Positions 24,328-33,461 are shown, counted from the first letter of the stretch. The stretch is DNA of 39,922 nt from Mycobacterium intermedium (GCF_002086275.1 NZ_MVHT01000062.1:1-39922), one strand, 5' to 3'. Notes: generated by a model from the sequence alone, not told the origin. A program made the numbers and translations.

Positions 24328-25638
24328 ATGGTCGGGCGGGTGAGACCGCTGGATCGGATCCGTTCGGCGCTGGGACCCGACGCCGATGATTACGGGCTGG
24401 CCGGCCTGGTCATCACGGCGCGGATCGGCGTGGTGACATCGATAGCGGTCTTGTTGGTCGTCGGTCCGCCCTGGGTGCGAGAACATGTCGTCGCCACCGC
24501 AGCCGTCCTGGTCGCCGCCATGCTCTATTCGGCCGCATTTCTGTTGAACCCCCGAGTGGAGGTGCGACGAACCCGCTACGGGTACTTGCTCACGGCCATT
24601 GACTCTGCGTTCACCTTGACGTTGACCGCTCTCACCGGGGGCGTGCACAGTCCCGTCGCGGTGGTCATGGTGCTGGTGGTGATCGCGTCCGCTGCGCGGT
24701 TGACGGTCGCAGGGACGCTGCTGATCACGGTGCTGCTCGGCGCTGCGTATGTCGTGTTGGCGTTGACCACCGGACCGGATGCGGTAGAAGGGCCTTCCCG
24801 CACCCTGCAGGGTGTGTGGTGGGCGGTGTACCTGTTGTTCATCGCGGTGCTGGGGGCGGGTTTGTCGGCGCTGGCCGAACGTGAACAGCGGTCGCGCCTG
24901 CGGGCCATCCTCGAGGCCGAGGCCGAACATGCGGCCGCGGAGGAGGAGCGTGACCTGCGGGCCAGGCTGTTGCGGTCCTACGAGGCGCAGCAGGATGGCC
25001 TGCAGGTCCTGCTTCACGAATTCCGCACCCCGGTGGCGTCATTAGAGGCGTTGGCGCGGGCCCTGAACGACGCGTCGAACAAGTTGTCGGAGCCTGATCG
25101 CGAAGCGGGCCTGCAGTTGGCCGAACGGCACGCCCGGCACCTGCACGACATGCTCGATGCGCTCGGTGACGTGGCGCTCAGTCGCCGGCCGACGTTCTCG
25201 TCCGGGCGGGTGCGCCGCGTCGATGTCGCGGAACTGATCACTGCCGCGGCCGACGCCGTGGGTCTGCAGCCGCCGCGACTGCGCCTGACCACCGGTGACC
25301 TGGACCCCGTTGCGGTGAATGCGCAAGGGCTGCAACGCATTCTGACCAACCTGCTGGAGAATGCGTCCCGGCACGGGCGGGGTGAACCGGTCGATGTGAC
25401 GTGCGCACGAGACGGTGACGAGTTGCGAATCGCCATCTTGGACCGGGGCCCCGGCGTACCCGACGGCAGCCTCGGCGAGCTCACGGCAAAGTACGTCAGC
25501 GTCGGCGATCAACGCGGGACCGCGGGACTCGGCCTGTGGATCGTCCAGCAGATCGTGGAAACGATGGGCGGCCGGCTCACGTTCTCGGCGCGGGACGGCG
25601 GCGGGCTGGCCGCCACCGTCAGTGTCCCGACGAACTGA
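24328..25638 (+). CDS. Membrane histidine kinase
   Basis: Protein of 436 residues. About five or six helices in the first 185 residues form a membrane sensor. A coiled coil (EAEAEHAAAEEERDLRARL) leads to an H-box, LLHEFRTPVASLEAL, with H230. The ATPase domain shows N-box NLLENASRHG, G1 DRGPGVP and G2 GTAGLGLWIVQQIVE. The H-box is of the classical HisKA type. ATG 24328 is chosen to avoid overlap with the divergent regulator; an in-frame start at 24286 would overlap it. No extracellular sensor loop of size is seen, so it may sense the membrane itself. Confidence 0.9.
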   Translation: MVGRVRPLDRIRSALGPDADDYGLAGLVITARIGVVTSIAVLLVVGPPWVREHVVATAAVLVAAMLYSAAFLLNPRVEVRRTRYGYLLTAIDSAFTLTLTALTGGVHSPVAVVMVLVVIASAARLTVAGTLLITVLLGAAYVVLALTTGPDAVEGPSRTLQGVWWAVYLLFIAVLGAGLSALAEREQRSRLRAILEAEAEHAAAEEERDLRARLLRSYEAQQDGLQVLLHEFRTPVASLEALARALNDASNKLSEPDREAGLQLAERHARHLHDMLDALGDVALSRRPTFSSGRVRRVDVAELITAAADAVGLQPPRLRLTTGDLDPVAVNAQGLQRILTNLLENASRHGRGEPVDVTCARDGDELRIAILDRGPGVPDGSLGELTAKYVSVGDQRGTAGLGLWIVQQIVETMGGRLTFSARDGGGLAATVSVPTN

Positions 25639-25763
25639 TCGATTGGCCCGCACAGGCCACGGTTTGGCACTTGCGCCGGTGCTGCTTGCGTCACTAGCGG
25701 GCGAGCATGTGATGGAGGCCACGGTCGAAACCATCTGCCAGCGGCCGGAACGGAAGGACCTTG

Positions 25764-27041
25764 ATGACTACCGCGCTGCCCGCAACGCACCGAGACATTG
25801 ACCTGGCCGCTCGCTCATTCTGGGCGAAGCCCGCCGAGGAGCGCGACGCCGCCTTCGAGACGTTGCGCCGGGAGAACCCGGTGCCGTGGAGCCGGCCCGC
25901 CGAATCCGATTTGCTGCCAGAGGAACTCAACACCAAGGGCTTCTGGTCGCTGACCAAGATGGCCGACATCCGTTATGCCAGTCGGCATCCGGAGGTGTTC
26001 TCGTCGGCGCAGGGCATCACCATGGAGGACTTCGCCCCGGAGATGATCGAGGTGGCTCAGTCCTTCATCGCCATGGACGCGCCGCGCCACACCCAACTGC
26101 GTGGCATCACCCTGGACGCCTTCAAGCCGCGCAACATGCGCCGGTTGGAGGGTTGGGTGCGCGGTCACGCGCGCGACCTGGTCACTGAGATGGCCCACCT
26201 GGGCGAGGGAGACTTCGTCGAGCTGGTGTCGGTCCAGCTGCCCGGCCGGATTTTCGGCAGCTTCTTCGGCCTGCCCAAAGGCGAGCTTTACGACAAGACC
26301 ATCGACGCCGCGCAGCGCCTGCTCGGTTGGCCCGACCCCGAGGTTTGTGCCGGCCGGACCGGCTTGGAGCTGTTTGCCGGCGGGGTGATGGACCTGCACG
26401 AGGTTGCCACCCAGCTCATCCCGGAGCGCCGGGCGAATCCCGGCGACGACCTGTTGACGTGGCTGGTGCAGGCCGAATTTGACGGCAAGAAGATGACCGA
26501 CGACGAAATCAGGGCGTTCTTCGTGCTGCTGGCCGTGGCCGCCAACGACACCACCCGTCACGCGTCGGCCCAAGCCATCCACGCGTTCTCCAAGTTCCCC
26601 GAGCAGCGGGCCCGGCTGGTCGACGACGTTCCGGGATGGGGCGACGCCGCGGTGGAAGAGGTGCTGCGCTGGGCCACACCGGTGATCCACATGCGCCGCA
26701 CCGCAACCGAGGACATCAACATCGGCGGCTCGGAAATCAAGGCCGGGGACAAAGTGGTGTTGTGGTACTGCTCGGGCAACCGTGACGAGGAGGTGTTCGA
26801 TGACCCGTTCAAGTTCGACATCTCCCGGAGTCCCAACCCGCACATCGCATTCGGCGGCGGTGGCCCCCACTTCTGTCTCGGGGCCGCGCTCGCGCGCACG
26901 ATGCTCAGGTCGCTGCTGACCGAGGTCTACACCCGCATTCCCGACATCGACGCTCCCGAGCCAGATTTCCTGGTCGCCAATTTCATCAACGGCATCAAGC
27001 GCCTGCCCGCCACCTGGACACCGGAGAGGACCGCTCGATGA
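25764..27041 (+). CDS. Cytochrome P450
   Basis: Soluble bacterial P450 of 425 residues. The I-helix oxygen-binding segment AANDTTRHA, the ExxR motif EEVLR and the heme-binding FGGGGPHFCLG with C371 are all clear. The AAGGA at 25754 region precedes ATG 25764 well. The gene overlaps the alcohol dehydrogenase (ATGA), and an aldehyde dehydrogenase follows, so it likely hydroxylates a substrate that is then oxidised to an acid. I could not assign the CYP family. Electrons probably come from the ferredoxin at 23436. Confidence 0.95.
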   Translation: MTTALPATHRDIDLAARSFWAKPAEERDAAFETLRRENPVPWSRPAESDLLPEELNTKGFWSLTKMADIRYASRHPEVFSSAQGITMEDFAPEMIEVAQSFIAMDAPRHTQLRGITLDAFKPRNMRRLEGWVRGHARDLVTEMAHLGEGDFVELVSVQLPGRIFGSFFGLPKGELYDKTIDAAQRLLGWPDPEVCAGRTGLELFAGGVMDLHEVATQLIPERRANPGDDLLTWLVQAEFDGKKMTDDEIRAFFVLLAVAANDTTRHASAQAIHAFSKFPEQRARLVDDVPGWGDAAVEEVLRWATPVIHMRRTATEDINIGGSEIKAGDKVVLWYCSGNRDEEVFDDPFKFDISRSPNPHIAFGGGGPHFCLGAALARTMLRSLLTEVYTRIPDIDAPEPDFLVANFINGIKRLPATWTPERTAR

Positions 27042-28144
27042 AGACGAAAGCCGCGGTGCTGTGGGGATTGCACCAGAAGTGGGAAGTCGAAGAGGTCGAA
27101 CTGGACGGGCCCAAGCAGGCCGAGGTCATGGTCAAGCTCACCGCCACCGGGCTGTGTCATTCCGACGACCATCTGGTCACTGGCGACATGCCGATGCGGA
27201 TGCCGGTGGTCGGCGGCCATGAGGGCGCCGGGGTTGTCGTGGAAGTCGGACCGGGCGTCACCGACGTGGCCGAAGGTGATTCGGTGGTGCTGAGCTTCAT
27301 TCCGGCCTGCGGACGCTGTCTGCCGTGCGCGCGCGGCATGAGCAATCTGTGCGTGCAGGGTGCGGCGATCGTCGCCGGCCCGCAACTCGACGGCACCTTC
27401 CGCTTCCACGCCAAAGGCCAGGACCTCAGCCAAATGTGCGTGCTGGGAACATTTTCGGAGTACACCGTGGTGCCGACGTCATCGGTGGTCAGAGTTGACG
27501 ACGGCACGGCCCTCGACAAGGCGGCGCTGGTCGGCTGCGGGGTGACCACGGGCTACGGCAGCGCCGTGAACACCGGCGAGGTGGCCGACGGCGACACCGT
27601 GGTGGTGATGGGTGTGGGTGGCATCGGCATGAACGCCGTGCAGGGTGCTCGGATTGCGGGCGCGCGCAACATCATTGCGCTCGACCCGGTCGAGTACAAG
27701 CGCACCAGGTCCCGCGAGTTCGGCGCCACCCACGTCGCGGCGACGGTCGAGGAAGCGCAGGGGCTGGTCGCCGAGCTGACCCGCGGCGCGCTGGCGGACG
27801 TCTGCGTGGTGACCCCGTCGTCGGCCGAGGGGGCCTACGTTGCGCAGGCGTTGAGCCTGGTGGGCAAGCGGGGCCGCGTGGTGATGACCGCCATTCCGCA
27901 CCCCACCGACACCAGCGTGGACATGTCGTTGTTCGATCTCACCCTGTACGAAAAGCAAGTTCGGGGTTCACTTTTCGGGTCCTCGAACCCGCGCAGCGAC
28001 ATTCCCAAGATGCTGGACCTGTACCGCTCGGGGCAATTGAAACTCGACGAGCTGATCACCCGCGAATATGCGCTCGAGGACATCAACCAGGGCTTCGAAG
28101 ACATGCACGACGGGGTCAACCTCCGCGGCCTGATTCGGTTCTGA
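27038..28144 (+). CDS. Zinc alcohol dehydrogenase, probably NDMA-dependent (mycofactocin-linked) type
   Basis: Medium-chain dehydrogenase of 368 residues. Catalytic zinc ligands are C40 and H61-E62. The structural zinc site is C91, C94, C97 and C105 (ACGRCLPCARGMSNLC). The nucleotide-binding motif is VMGVGGIGMNAVQGARIAG. Overall it resembles the mycobacterial group in which the cofactor stays bound and mycofactocin or artificial NDMA reoxidises it; that assignment is from family memory. It overlaps the P450 stop by 4 nt and should oxidise the P450's alcohol product to an aldehyde. Confidence 0.9.
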   Translation: MKTKAAVLWGLHQKWEVEEVELDGPKQAEVMVKLTATGLCHSDDHLVTGDMPMRMPVVGGHEGAGVVVEVGPGVTDVAEGDSVVLSFIPACGRCLPCARGMSNLCVQGAAIVAGPQLDGTFRFHAKGQDLSQMCVLGTFSEYTVVPTSSVVRVDDGTALDKAALVGCGVTTGYGSAVNTGEVADGDTVVVMGVGGIGMNAVQGARIAGARNIIALDPVEYKRTRSREFGATHVAATVEEAQGLVAELTRGALADVCVVTPSSAEGAYVAQALSLVGKRGRVVMTAIPHPTDTSVDMSLFDLTLYEKQVRGSLFGSSNPRSDIPKMLDLYRSGQLKLDELITREYALEDINQGFEDMHDGVNLRGLIRF

Positions 28145-28174
28145 CGTCGTCCGACACACCTTTGGAGGTCCTTG

Positions 28175-29566
28175 ATGCTGGTTGTGGAGAGCCCGCCCAC
28201 GGTGGGGGAGGCCGAAGTCCTCGCGAGCGTCCGTCGCGCCTTTGCCACCGGCCGTACGCGGTCGCTGCAGTGGCGCCGACAGCAACTGCGCGGCATCGAA
28301 CGGATGGTCTCGGAACAGGAGACAGCGATCGCCGCGGCGCTGGCCGCGGATCTCGGCCGCGCACCCGCAGAAGCCTGGCTGGGTGACATCGCCTCGACTC
28401 GGGCCGAGGCGGTATACGCGCTGCGTCACCTCCGGAAGTGGATGCGTAAGCAGCGGGTTTCGCTGCCGTTGGCGCAGCTGCCCGGTCGCGGCTGGGTGCA
28501 ATACGAACCCCTCGGCGTCGTGCTGATCATCGGGCCGTGGAACTACCCGTTCTATTTGTGCCTGGGTCCGCTGATTGCGGCGGTGGCCGCCGGCAACTGC
28601 GCGGTCGTCAAGCCATCAGAGTTCGCCCCGGAATCCTCGACGCTGCTCACCCAACTGCTACCGAAATACGTTGATCCCGAGGCTGTTCGGGTGGTGGAGG
28701 GGGACGCGTCGGTGACCAGGGAATTACTCGCCGCGGGTTTCGACCACGCGTTGTTCACCGGCGGTACGGAGGTCGGCCGCAAGGTGATGACCGCGGCGGC
28801 CCCGACGTTGACGCCGGTCACCCTGGAGCTCGGCGGCAAGAGCCCGGTGATCGTCGCCGCCGATGCGGACATCGACGTCACCGCGCGCCGCATCGCCTGG
28901 ATCAAGCTGCTCAACTCCGGGCAAACCTGTATAGCACCGGATTACGTCCTGGCGGAGCGGGCGATCACCGACCAGTTGGTGGACCGGGTCAGTACCTACT
29001 TGCGCCAGTTCCGGTCGTCGGGCCCCGAGGCGGGGGTGCGCGTTGTCAACGTGCGCCAGTTCGACCGGTTGGCCGAGATGATCCGCGGCACCCGAGGGCG
29101 CGTCGTCACCGGGGGCGCTCTAGACCGGGAGAATCTGCGCATCGAACCCACCGTCGTCGTTGATCCGCCCGCGGACGATCCGGTGATGGCCGAAGAAATC
29201 TTCGGGCCGATCCTTCCGGTGCTGACGGTCGAATCTCTCGACGCGGCCGTCGCTTTCGTCAAGAGCAGACCAAAGCCCCTGGCGCTGTATGTCTTCACCT
29301 CGTCACCGCGGTTAGGTCGCGACCTGGTGGATCGGGTGCCGTCCGGCGGAGCGGTGATCAATCACGTTGCGATGCACTGCCTGACGCCCCAGCTGCCCTT
29401 CGGCGGTGTCGGCGCCAGCGGGATGGGCGCTTACCACGGCAAGTGGGGTTTCGAAGCGCTCAGCCACCGCCGGGCGGTGCTGGCCAAGCCGGCCAGGCCG
29501 GATCCCCGCTTCGTCTATCCGCCGCACAGCAAGCGGGCTCTGTCGGTAATGCGCCGCTTGTTTTGA
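28175..29566 (+). CDS. Aldehyde dehydrogenase (class 3-like)
   Basis: Protein of 463 residues. The short N-terminus and IGPWNYPFYLCLGPLIAAVAAGN segment mark the class-3/fatty-aldehyde group. Catalytic C252 is in NSGQTCIAPDY and E218 in LELGGKSP; FTGGTEVG is the NAD turn. The C-terminal FGGVGASGMGAYHGKWGFEALSH is typical. ATG 28175 has GGAGG seven bases upstream. Third gene of the P450-alcohol-aldehyde oxidation set; the product would be a carboxylic acid. Confidence 0.93.
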   Translation: MLVVESPPTVGEAEVLASVRRAFATGRTRSLQWRRQQLRGIERMVSEQETAIAAALAADLGRAPAEAWLGDIASTRAEAVYALRHLRKWMRKQRVSLPLAQLPGRGWVQYEPLGVVLIIGPWNYPFYLCLGPLIAAVAAGNCAVVKPSEFAPESSTLLTQLLPKYVDPEAVRVVEGDASVTRELLAAGFDHALFTGGTEVGRKVMTAAAPTLTPVTLELGGKSPVIVAADADIDVTARRIAWIKLLNSGQTCIAPDYVLAERAITDQLVDRVSTYLRQFRSSGPEAGVRVVNVRQFDRLAEMIRGTRGRVVTGGALDRENLRIEPTVVVDPPADDPVMAEEIFGPILPVLTVESLDAAVAFVKSRPKPLALYVFTSSPRLGRDLVDRVPSGGAVINHVAMHCLTPQLPFGGVGASGMGAYHGKWGFEALSHRRAVLAKPARPDPRFVYPPHSKRALSVMRRLF

Positions 29567-29580
29567 CGGCACCGTGTCCG

Positions 29581-29607
29581 TCACCGACCGAGGATTGCGT
29601 CGGGTGA
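29581..29607. terminator. Hairpin between convergent genes
   Basis: tcaccgac (29581-29588) pairs with gtcgggtga (29599-29607) with one bulged G and a 10-base loop. It fills the 54-nt gap between the aldehyde dehydrogenase end and the convergent monooxygenase end and could serve both. Confidence 0.4.
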
Positions 29608-29620
29608 TGTCTCTGCCCGC

Positions 29621-30817
29621 TCAGTAGTCCGGCAGCTGCACGGCCTCGGCGGTCTTGAACCACAGCCGCTCGGCGACCGGGCGGAATGGCCAGCGCTGCA
29701 TGTACTTCATCACCAACGCGTTGATCCGAATGTCCGAAGCGGACTTGGGGACGTAGCTGTCGATGCCGTTGGGCAGCTTCTGGCATCGGTCGACGTACGG
29801 GCGCATCACCGTCTCGTACCGCTTCAAGGCGTCGGGCAGGGGCCCCGCGACGAGTTCCCCCGCCAGCACGTACGCGCCCACCAGGGCCAGGCTGGTGCCC
29901 ATGCCGCTCAGCGGTGAGGCGCAGTAGCCGGCATCCCCGACCAGCGCGACCCGTCCGGATGACCAGCTGTCCATGTGAACCTGGGCGAATGCGTCGAAGT
30001 AGAAGTCGTCGGCTTCCCGCGCGGCGGCGATCAATGCGTCGCATTGCCAACCGGCACCGGCGAATCGGGCCGCCAACAGCTCGCGCTGTTCGTCGAGATC
30101 GCTGCGGGCGTACTGCAACGGACCGGACCGAAACGCGAGACTCGCCTTGGCGACGGCTGGATCATGCGACGGGCGCATCGATGCGTTGAGGCCACCGGGG
30201 GCTTGGTACATCAGGTACCAACCGTTCAGGCCGACGGTATCGGGGGCGGTGAACCAGGCGTGATAGCCGCCGAGGGGTCGGACGAATGTCTCCTCGGGCC
30301 CGAACACCAGCCGGCGCACCGCCGAGTGCGGGCCGTCGGCGCCGACGATCAGGTCGGCGCGCACCGTCGAGCCGTCCGACAACGTCGCTACCGCTGGGCC
30401 TGCCAAGGGGTCATCGGACTGGGCCACCTCGGCGATCCGGGTGCCGAAGCGGTACTCCACGCCGGCTTCGGTGGCCCGGTACAACACGTCGGCCAGGTCA
30501 CCGCGCAGGATCTCGAGCTGGCTGACCATCCCGTTGCCGTGAAACGCGTCCACCGGCATCTCCGCGGCTCGTCGGCCGTCGTTTTTCACCCACGCGATGC
30601 CGCGCTGATCCAGGCTGCGTTCGCGCATCTGCTGCAGCAGCCCCATCCGCTCGACGACCTCCCGTCCCGCGCCCCGCAAATCCACGGTCTGCCCGCCCGG
30701 GCGGATGCCGTCGGCAAGCTCGACGATCACCACGCGATAGCCGCCCTTGGCGAGCCAGAAGGCGAGTGCCGGACCGGCGATGCCGGCACCGCTGATCAGC
30801 ACGGTCGGTTTCGACAT
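29621..30817 (-). CDS. FAD-dependent aromatic-type monooxygenase (PHBH/TetX-like)
   Basis: Protein of 398 residues. FAD-binding GAGIAGPALAFWLAKGG (about 10-26), the DG motif LIVGADGPHSAVRRLVFG and the second FAD contact GRVALVGDAGYCASPLSGMGTSLAL are all present. Enzymes of this group hydroxylate small aromatic or polycyclic substrates with NAD(P)H. Upstream of ATG 30817, TAGGCT lies seven bases away, suggesting a leaderless mRNA. The 27-nt gap to the beta-lactamase-like gene suggests a possible shared transcript with it as well. The substrate is unknown. Confidence 0.9.
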   Translation of the reverse strand: MSKPTVLISGAGIAGPALAFWLAKGGYRVVIVELADGIRPGGQTVDLRGAGREVVERMGLLQQMRERSLDQRGIAWVKNDGRRAAEMPVDAFHGNGMVSQLEILRGDLADVLYRATEAGVEYRFGTRIAEVAQSDDPLAGPAVATLSDGSTVRADLIVGADGPHSAVRRLVFGPEETFVRPLGGYHAWFTAPDTVGLNGWYLMYQAPGGLNASMRPSHDPAVAKASLAFRSGPLQYARSDLDEQRELLAARFAGAGWQCDALIAAAREADDFYFDAFAQVHMDSWSSGRVALVGDAGYCASPLSGMGTSLALVGAYVLAGELVAGPLPDALKRYETVMRPYVDRCQKLPNGIDSYVPKSASDIRINALVMKYMQRWPFRPVAERLWFKTAEAVQLPDY

Positions 30818-30844
30818 GCGGGCGAGCCTAGGGCACGTCCATGT

Positions 30845-32050
30845 TTACAGGCTGAGAGCGCGGTAAGTCAGGCGAACGAACTTCGGCTGTGCCGTACGCA
30901 GTCTCGCCAGCGCCGGATTGCCGGCAACGGCGTCGGCCGCGTTCACGGACAGGTCCGGGCAGAACTGGATCAGGTACATCAAGATGAGGTCCGCGCTCGG
31001 ATCTGCCTGCCACCACGTCCCGTACGCACCGGGCCAGCTGAATGTTCCGACGCCGCCGGGCCCGAACAGGGGAGTGGACTTGGCCGGATCGGTCACCAAC
31101 GACAGGTTCAACCCGAACCCGCGGCCCACCCAGAACGGCGCGCCCAGAAAGTTGTGACGCTTCTGCTCGACGGTCAGCCGGTCGGTGCGCATCTGGCGCG
31201 TCGACTCGGGTGAGAGCACTCGAACACCGTCAACCGTGCCGTCGCGCAATAACATCCGGACGAACCGCAGGTAGTCGTCGGCGGTCGACCACAACCCGCC
31301 CCCGGCATTGCAGAACGCCGGCGGCGTGACGTGCGGCGGCCCCATCACGTCATGGCGCAGCCGACCCTCTTCGTCATGGCGGTACATCGTCGCGGCGCGC
31401 GACCGCGCTTCGGGCGTCACGAAAAAGCCAGTGTCCACCATGCCCGTCGGCCCCAGTACCCGTTCGTCGAGGACCTGGTGGAACGGCTTGCCTTCGATGC
31501 GGCTCAGAATCACACCCAGCACGTCGATGGCGTGGCTGTATGTCACCCGCTCGCCGGGTTGGTGCACCAACGGCAGGGCGGCGAGCTCGGCCAGCCAGGC
31601 ATCGGACCCCTGGTTGAACGGCAGCCGCATGTACGCCCGGGAGATGGGCCCGGACACCGAAAACGCGTAAGCGAGTCCGCTGGTATGAGTCAGCAGATCC
31701 TCGATCAGGATGGGGCGCCGGAGAGGATGGGTGCGGTCCAACGGGCCGTGCGGGTCGTCGAGGACTTGGACGGCGCCGAGTTCAGGCGCCCAGCGTGCCA
31801 CGGGATCCTTCAGCGACAGTTTGCCCTCGTCAACCAGGGCCATGGCCGCGGCGACCGTGACGGGCTTGGTCATCGACGCGATACGAAACAGCGTGTCACG
31901 CTGCATCGGCAGGCCCGCGTCAACGTCTCGATAACCGATCTCGTTGACTTGCAGCACTTTATCGCGCTGCCAGACCAACGTCAGCGCACCGGGCAGCAGC
32001 CCGGCCTCACACACCTCCCGGATGGTGGCCTGATTGCCGTCGAGATTCAC
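30845..32050 (-). CDS. Beta-lactamase-fold serine hydrolase
   Basis: Protein of 401 residues without a signal peptide. S59-M-T-K62 is the SxxK nucleophile motif, and Y171-S-H is the YxN-type motif. Near the end, FSWPGAYGTWWQADP replaces the KTG box. This is the class C/EstB-like family, whose members are esterases, lactonases or peptidases rather than antibiotic enzymes. The GTG at 32050 has TAACCT six bases upstream on the minus strand, so a leaderless start is likely. It is followed by the monooxygenase gene. Confidence 0.9.
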   Translation of the reverse strand: MNLDGNQATIREVCEAGLLPGALTLVWQRDKVLQVNEIGYRDVDAGLPMQRDTLFRIASMTKPVTVAAAMALVDEGKLSLKDPVARWAPELGAVQVLDDPHGPLDRTHPLRRPILIEDLLTHTSGLAYAFSVSGPISRAYMRLPFNQGSDAWLAELAALPLVHQPGERVTYSHAIDVLGVILSRIEGKPFHQVLDERVLGPTGMVDTGFFVTPEARSRAATMYRHDEEGRLRHDVMGPPHVTPPAFCNAGGGLWSTADDYLRFVRMLLRDGTVDGVRVLSPESTRQMRTDRLTVEQKRHNFLGAPFWVGRGFGLNLSLVTDPAKSTPLFGPGGVGTFSWPGAYGTWWQADPSADLILMYLIQFCPDLSVNAADAVAGNPALARLRTAQPKFVRLTYRALSL

Positions 32051-32117
32051 GCGTAAAGGTTAGCGGGAGCCTTTCCGAACCTTCGGCGAAACTGTTTCCC
32101 CCGCGCTGGCCGCGTGT

Positions 32118-32123
32118 TACTGT
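32118..32123 (+). promoter_or_regulatory. Candidate -10 element and long leader of lprF
   Basis: TACTGT preceded by TGT (extended -10 form) would start transcription near 32130, giving a leader of about 215 nt before the lprF ATG. The leader holds a strong stem: 169-180 against 186-196 (adding 32000), 11 pairs with one bulged A and a five-base loop. No other gene is seen in 32051-32344. No known riboswitch was recognised. Confidence 0.4.
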
Positions 32124-32344
32124 CTCGCTCTCCGGCAAACGTGATCTGGGAACCCGGGCTGTGAGAGCGGCGGCATTCGGCTACACCGAAGCCGCCATGG
32201 TGAACCAGGGTGCGGGTGTGCAGTCACCGAGGCCCGCGACATGGACGGGGCCTGTGATTCGGCTGCCCTGGCTATGCGGCAAGACAAGGCCAGCGAATAC
32301 GCTGCCCCATTACTACCGGTCGGACAACTCAGCAAAGGTTGGTC

Positions 32345-33220
32345 ATGCCTGGCTTGATCTCACAAGCAAACCCTTCTCGTCGTCTGCTCTCCCGTCCTCG
32401 ATTGACCCGCGTGCCCGTCGCGACCGTGGCGGCGGCGGCACTTTTCGCGTCAGTGCTCGCCGGATGCGGCGGCAAGTCGAACACCGCGAGCACCGAGACC
32501 TCGGGCGCGACCTCCGCAACGTCGGGCGCGACGTCGGGCGCCCCCGCGACCTCCGGCGCATCCGGAACGTCCGGAGCGCCAGCGCCACAAGCCACGCCGC
32601 AGCTCTTGAAGGACGCCGCGAAGGCGACCGGCGACCTGCACAACATCCACATCGTGTTGGAGACAACCAACATCACGACGTTGCCCATGGAGAGCGTCAA
32701 CGCCGATGTGACCAACCAGCCCGAGGACAAGGGCGGTCAGGCGGTCGGCGATGCCAGGGTGCGGATTGGCCCGAACGGGGGACCAGCCGTCCCGAAGGAG
32801 TTTGTCGTCACCAACAAGACCATGTACACCAAGGACGACTCGGGTAAGTACTCCTCGATGGGCCCGGCGGACAAGATCTATGACCCCGGCATCGTCCTGG
32901 ACAAGGACAAGGGACTTGGCTCCGTTATCGCCAGAGTTCAGGATCCGCAGGTTGCCGGGAATGAGACGATCGACGGTGTGGCCACCGTCAAGGTCACTGG
33001 GACCATCGATGCGGCGCTCGTCGATCCACTGGTGCCGCAGATCGGCAAAGGCGTGCAAACCCTGCCCATCACCTTGTACATCGCCGATGTGAATGCCGGC
33101 GGTGGCACGCCCACCACCCCGGTTCTGGTGCGCATGGTTCTCGACAAGGATCAGGGACACGTCACAGTCACCCTGTCGAAATGGGGTGAGGCCGTTACCA
33201 TCCCGCCCGTGACGCAGTAG
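32345..33220 (+). CDS. lprF: LppX/LprAFG family lipoprotein, LprF-like
   Basis: Protein of 291 residues. A basic start and hydrophobic helix end in the lipobox VLAGC with C41, so it is lipidated at the membrane's outer face. A linker of about 35 residues made almost only of Thr, Ser, Gly, Ala and Pro follows (TSGA repeats). The mature fold (LLKDAAKATGDLHNIHIVLETTNI, then VTNKTMYTKDDSGKYSSMGP) matches LprF (Rv1368), which binds glycolipids or acylated lipids in a hydrophobic pocket. AAAGG precedes ATG 32345. Neighbouring lipid genes support a lipid-carrier role (inference). Confidence 0.9.
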   Translation: MPGLISQANPSRRLLSRPRLTRVPVATVAAAALFASVLAGCGGKSNTASTETSGATSATSGATSGAPATSGASGTSGAPAPQATPQLLKDAAKATGDLHNIHIVLETTNITTLPMESVNADVTNQPEDKGGQAVGDARVRIGPNGGPAVPKEFVVTNKTMYTKDDSGKYSSMGPADKIYDPGIVLDKDKGLGSVIARVQDPQVAGNETIDGVATVKVTGTIDAALVDPLVPQIGKGVQTLPITLYIADVNAGGGTPTTPVLVRMVLDKDQGHVTVTLSKWGEAVTIPPVTQ

Positions 33221-33240
33221 GCCCGACAACACTCGGCGTG

Positions 33241-33278
33241 GAGCCGGCCCGGAGGCACGGGCACCTTCGGGCCGGTTC
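33241..33278 (+). terminator. Strong hairpin after lprF
   Basis: Bases 33241-33255 pair with 33264-33278: 15 pairs including two G-U, with an 8-base loop. It begins 20 nt after the lprF stop. It should separate lprF transcription from the desaturase operon. Little U follows. Confidence 0.7.
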
Positions 33279-33358
33279 CCACCCGAACGCCGCGTCGGAG
33301 CTAACAGTTGCGAGTGGTGTAACTCGTTTGGACACGCCCCGTTTCGGCGCGCCAAAAT

Positions 33359-33378
33359 CCTTTGAGAATTCTCCAAGG
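33359..33378. promoter_or_regulatory. 20-bp near-palindrome upstream of the desaturase-Pks18 operon
   Basis: CCTTTGAGAATTCTCCAAGG is symmetrical except for one base pair (positions 5 and 16). It lies about 84 bases before the operon's first ATG, where a repressor or activator dimer could act. I do not recognise the motif. Confidence 0.5.
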
Positions 33379-33461
33379 CGCCCGCCCCACTATTGGGCCC
33401 GTTCGTTCGAATCCCCGAGCGAGCGCCAGATCTTCCCCGATCGAACCTGGAGGAAACACGA

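Noticed and set aside
29975..31213. 412-codon plus-strand frame opposite the monooxygenase and hydrolase
   Set aside because: Both opposing genes have full catalytic motifs; this frame has none.
32051..32344. Known riboswitch (cobalamin, c-di-AMP or Mg) before lprF
   Set aside because: A stem is present but none of the conserved core sequences of these classes was seen.
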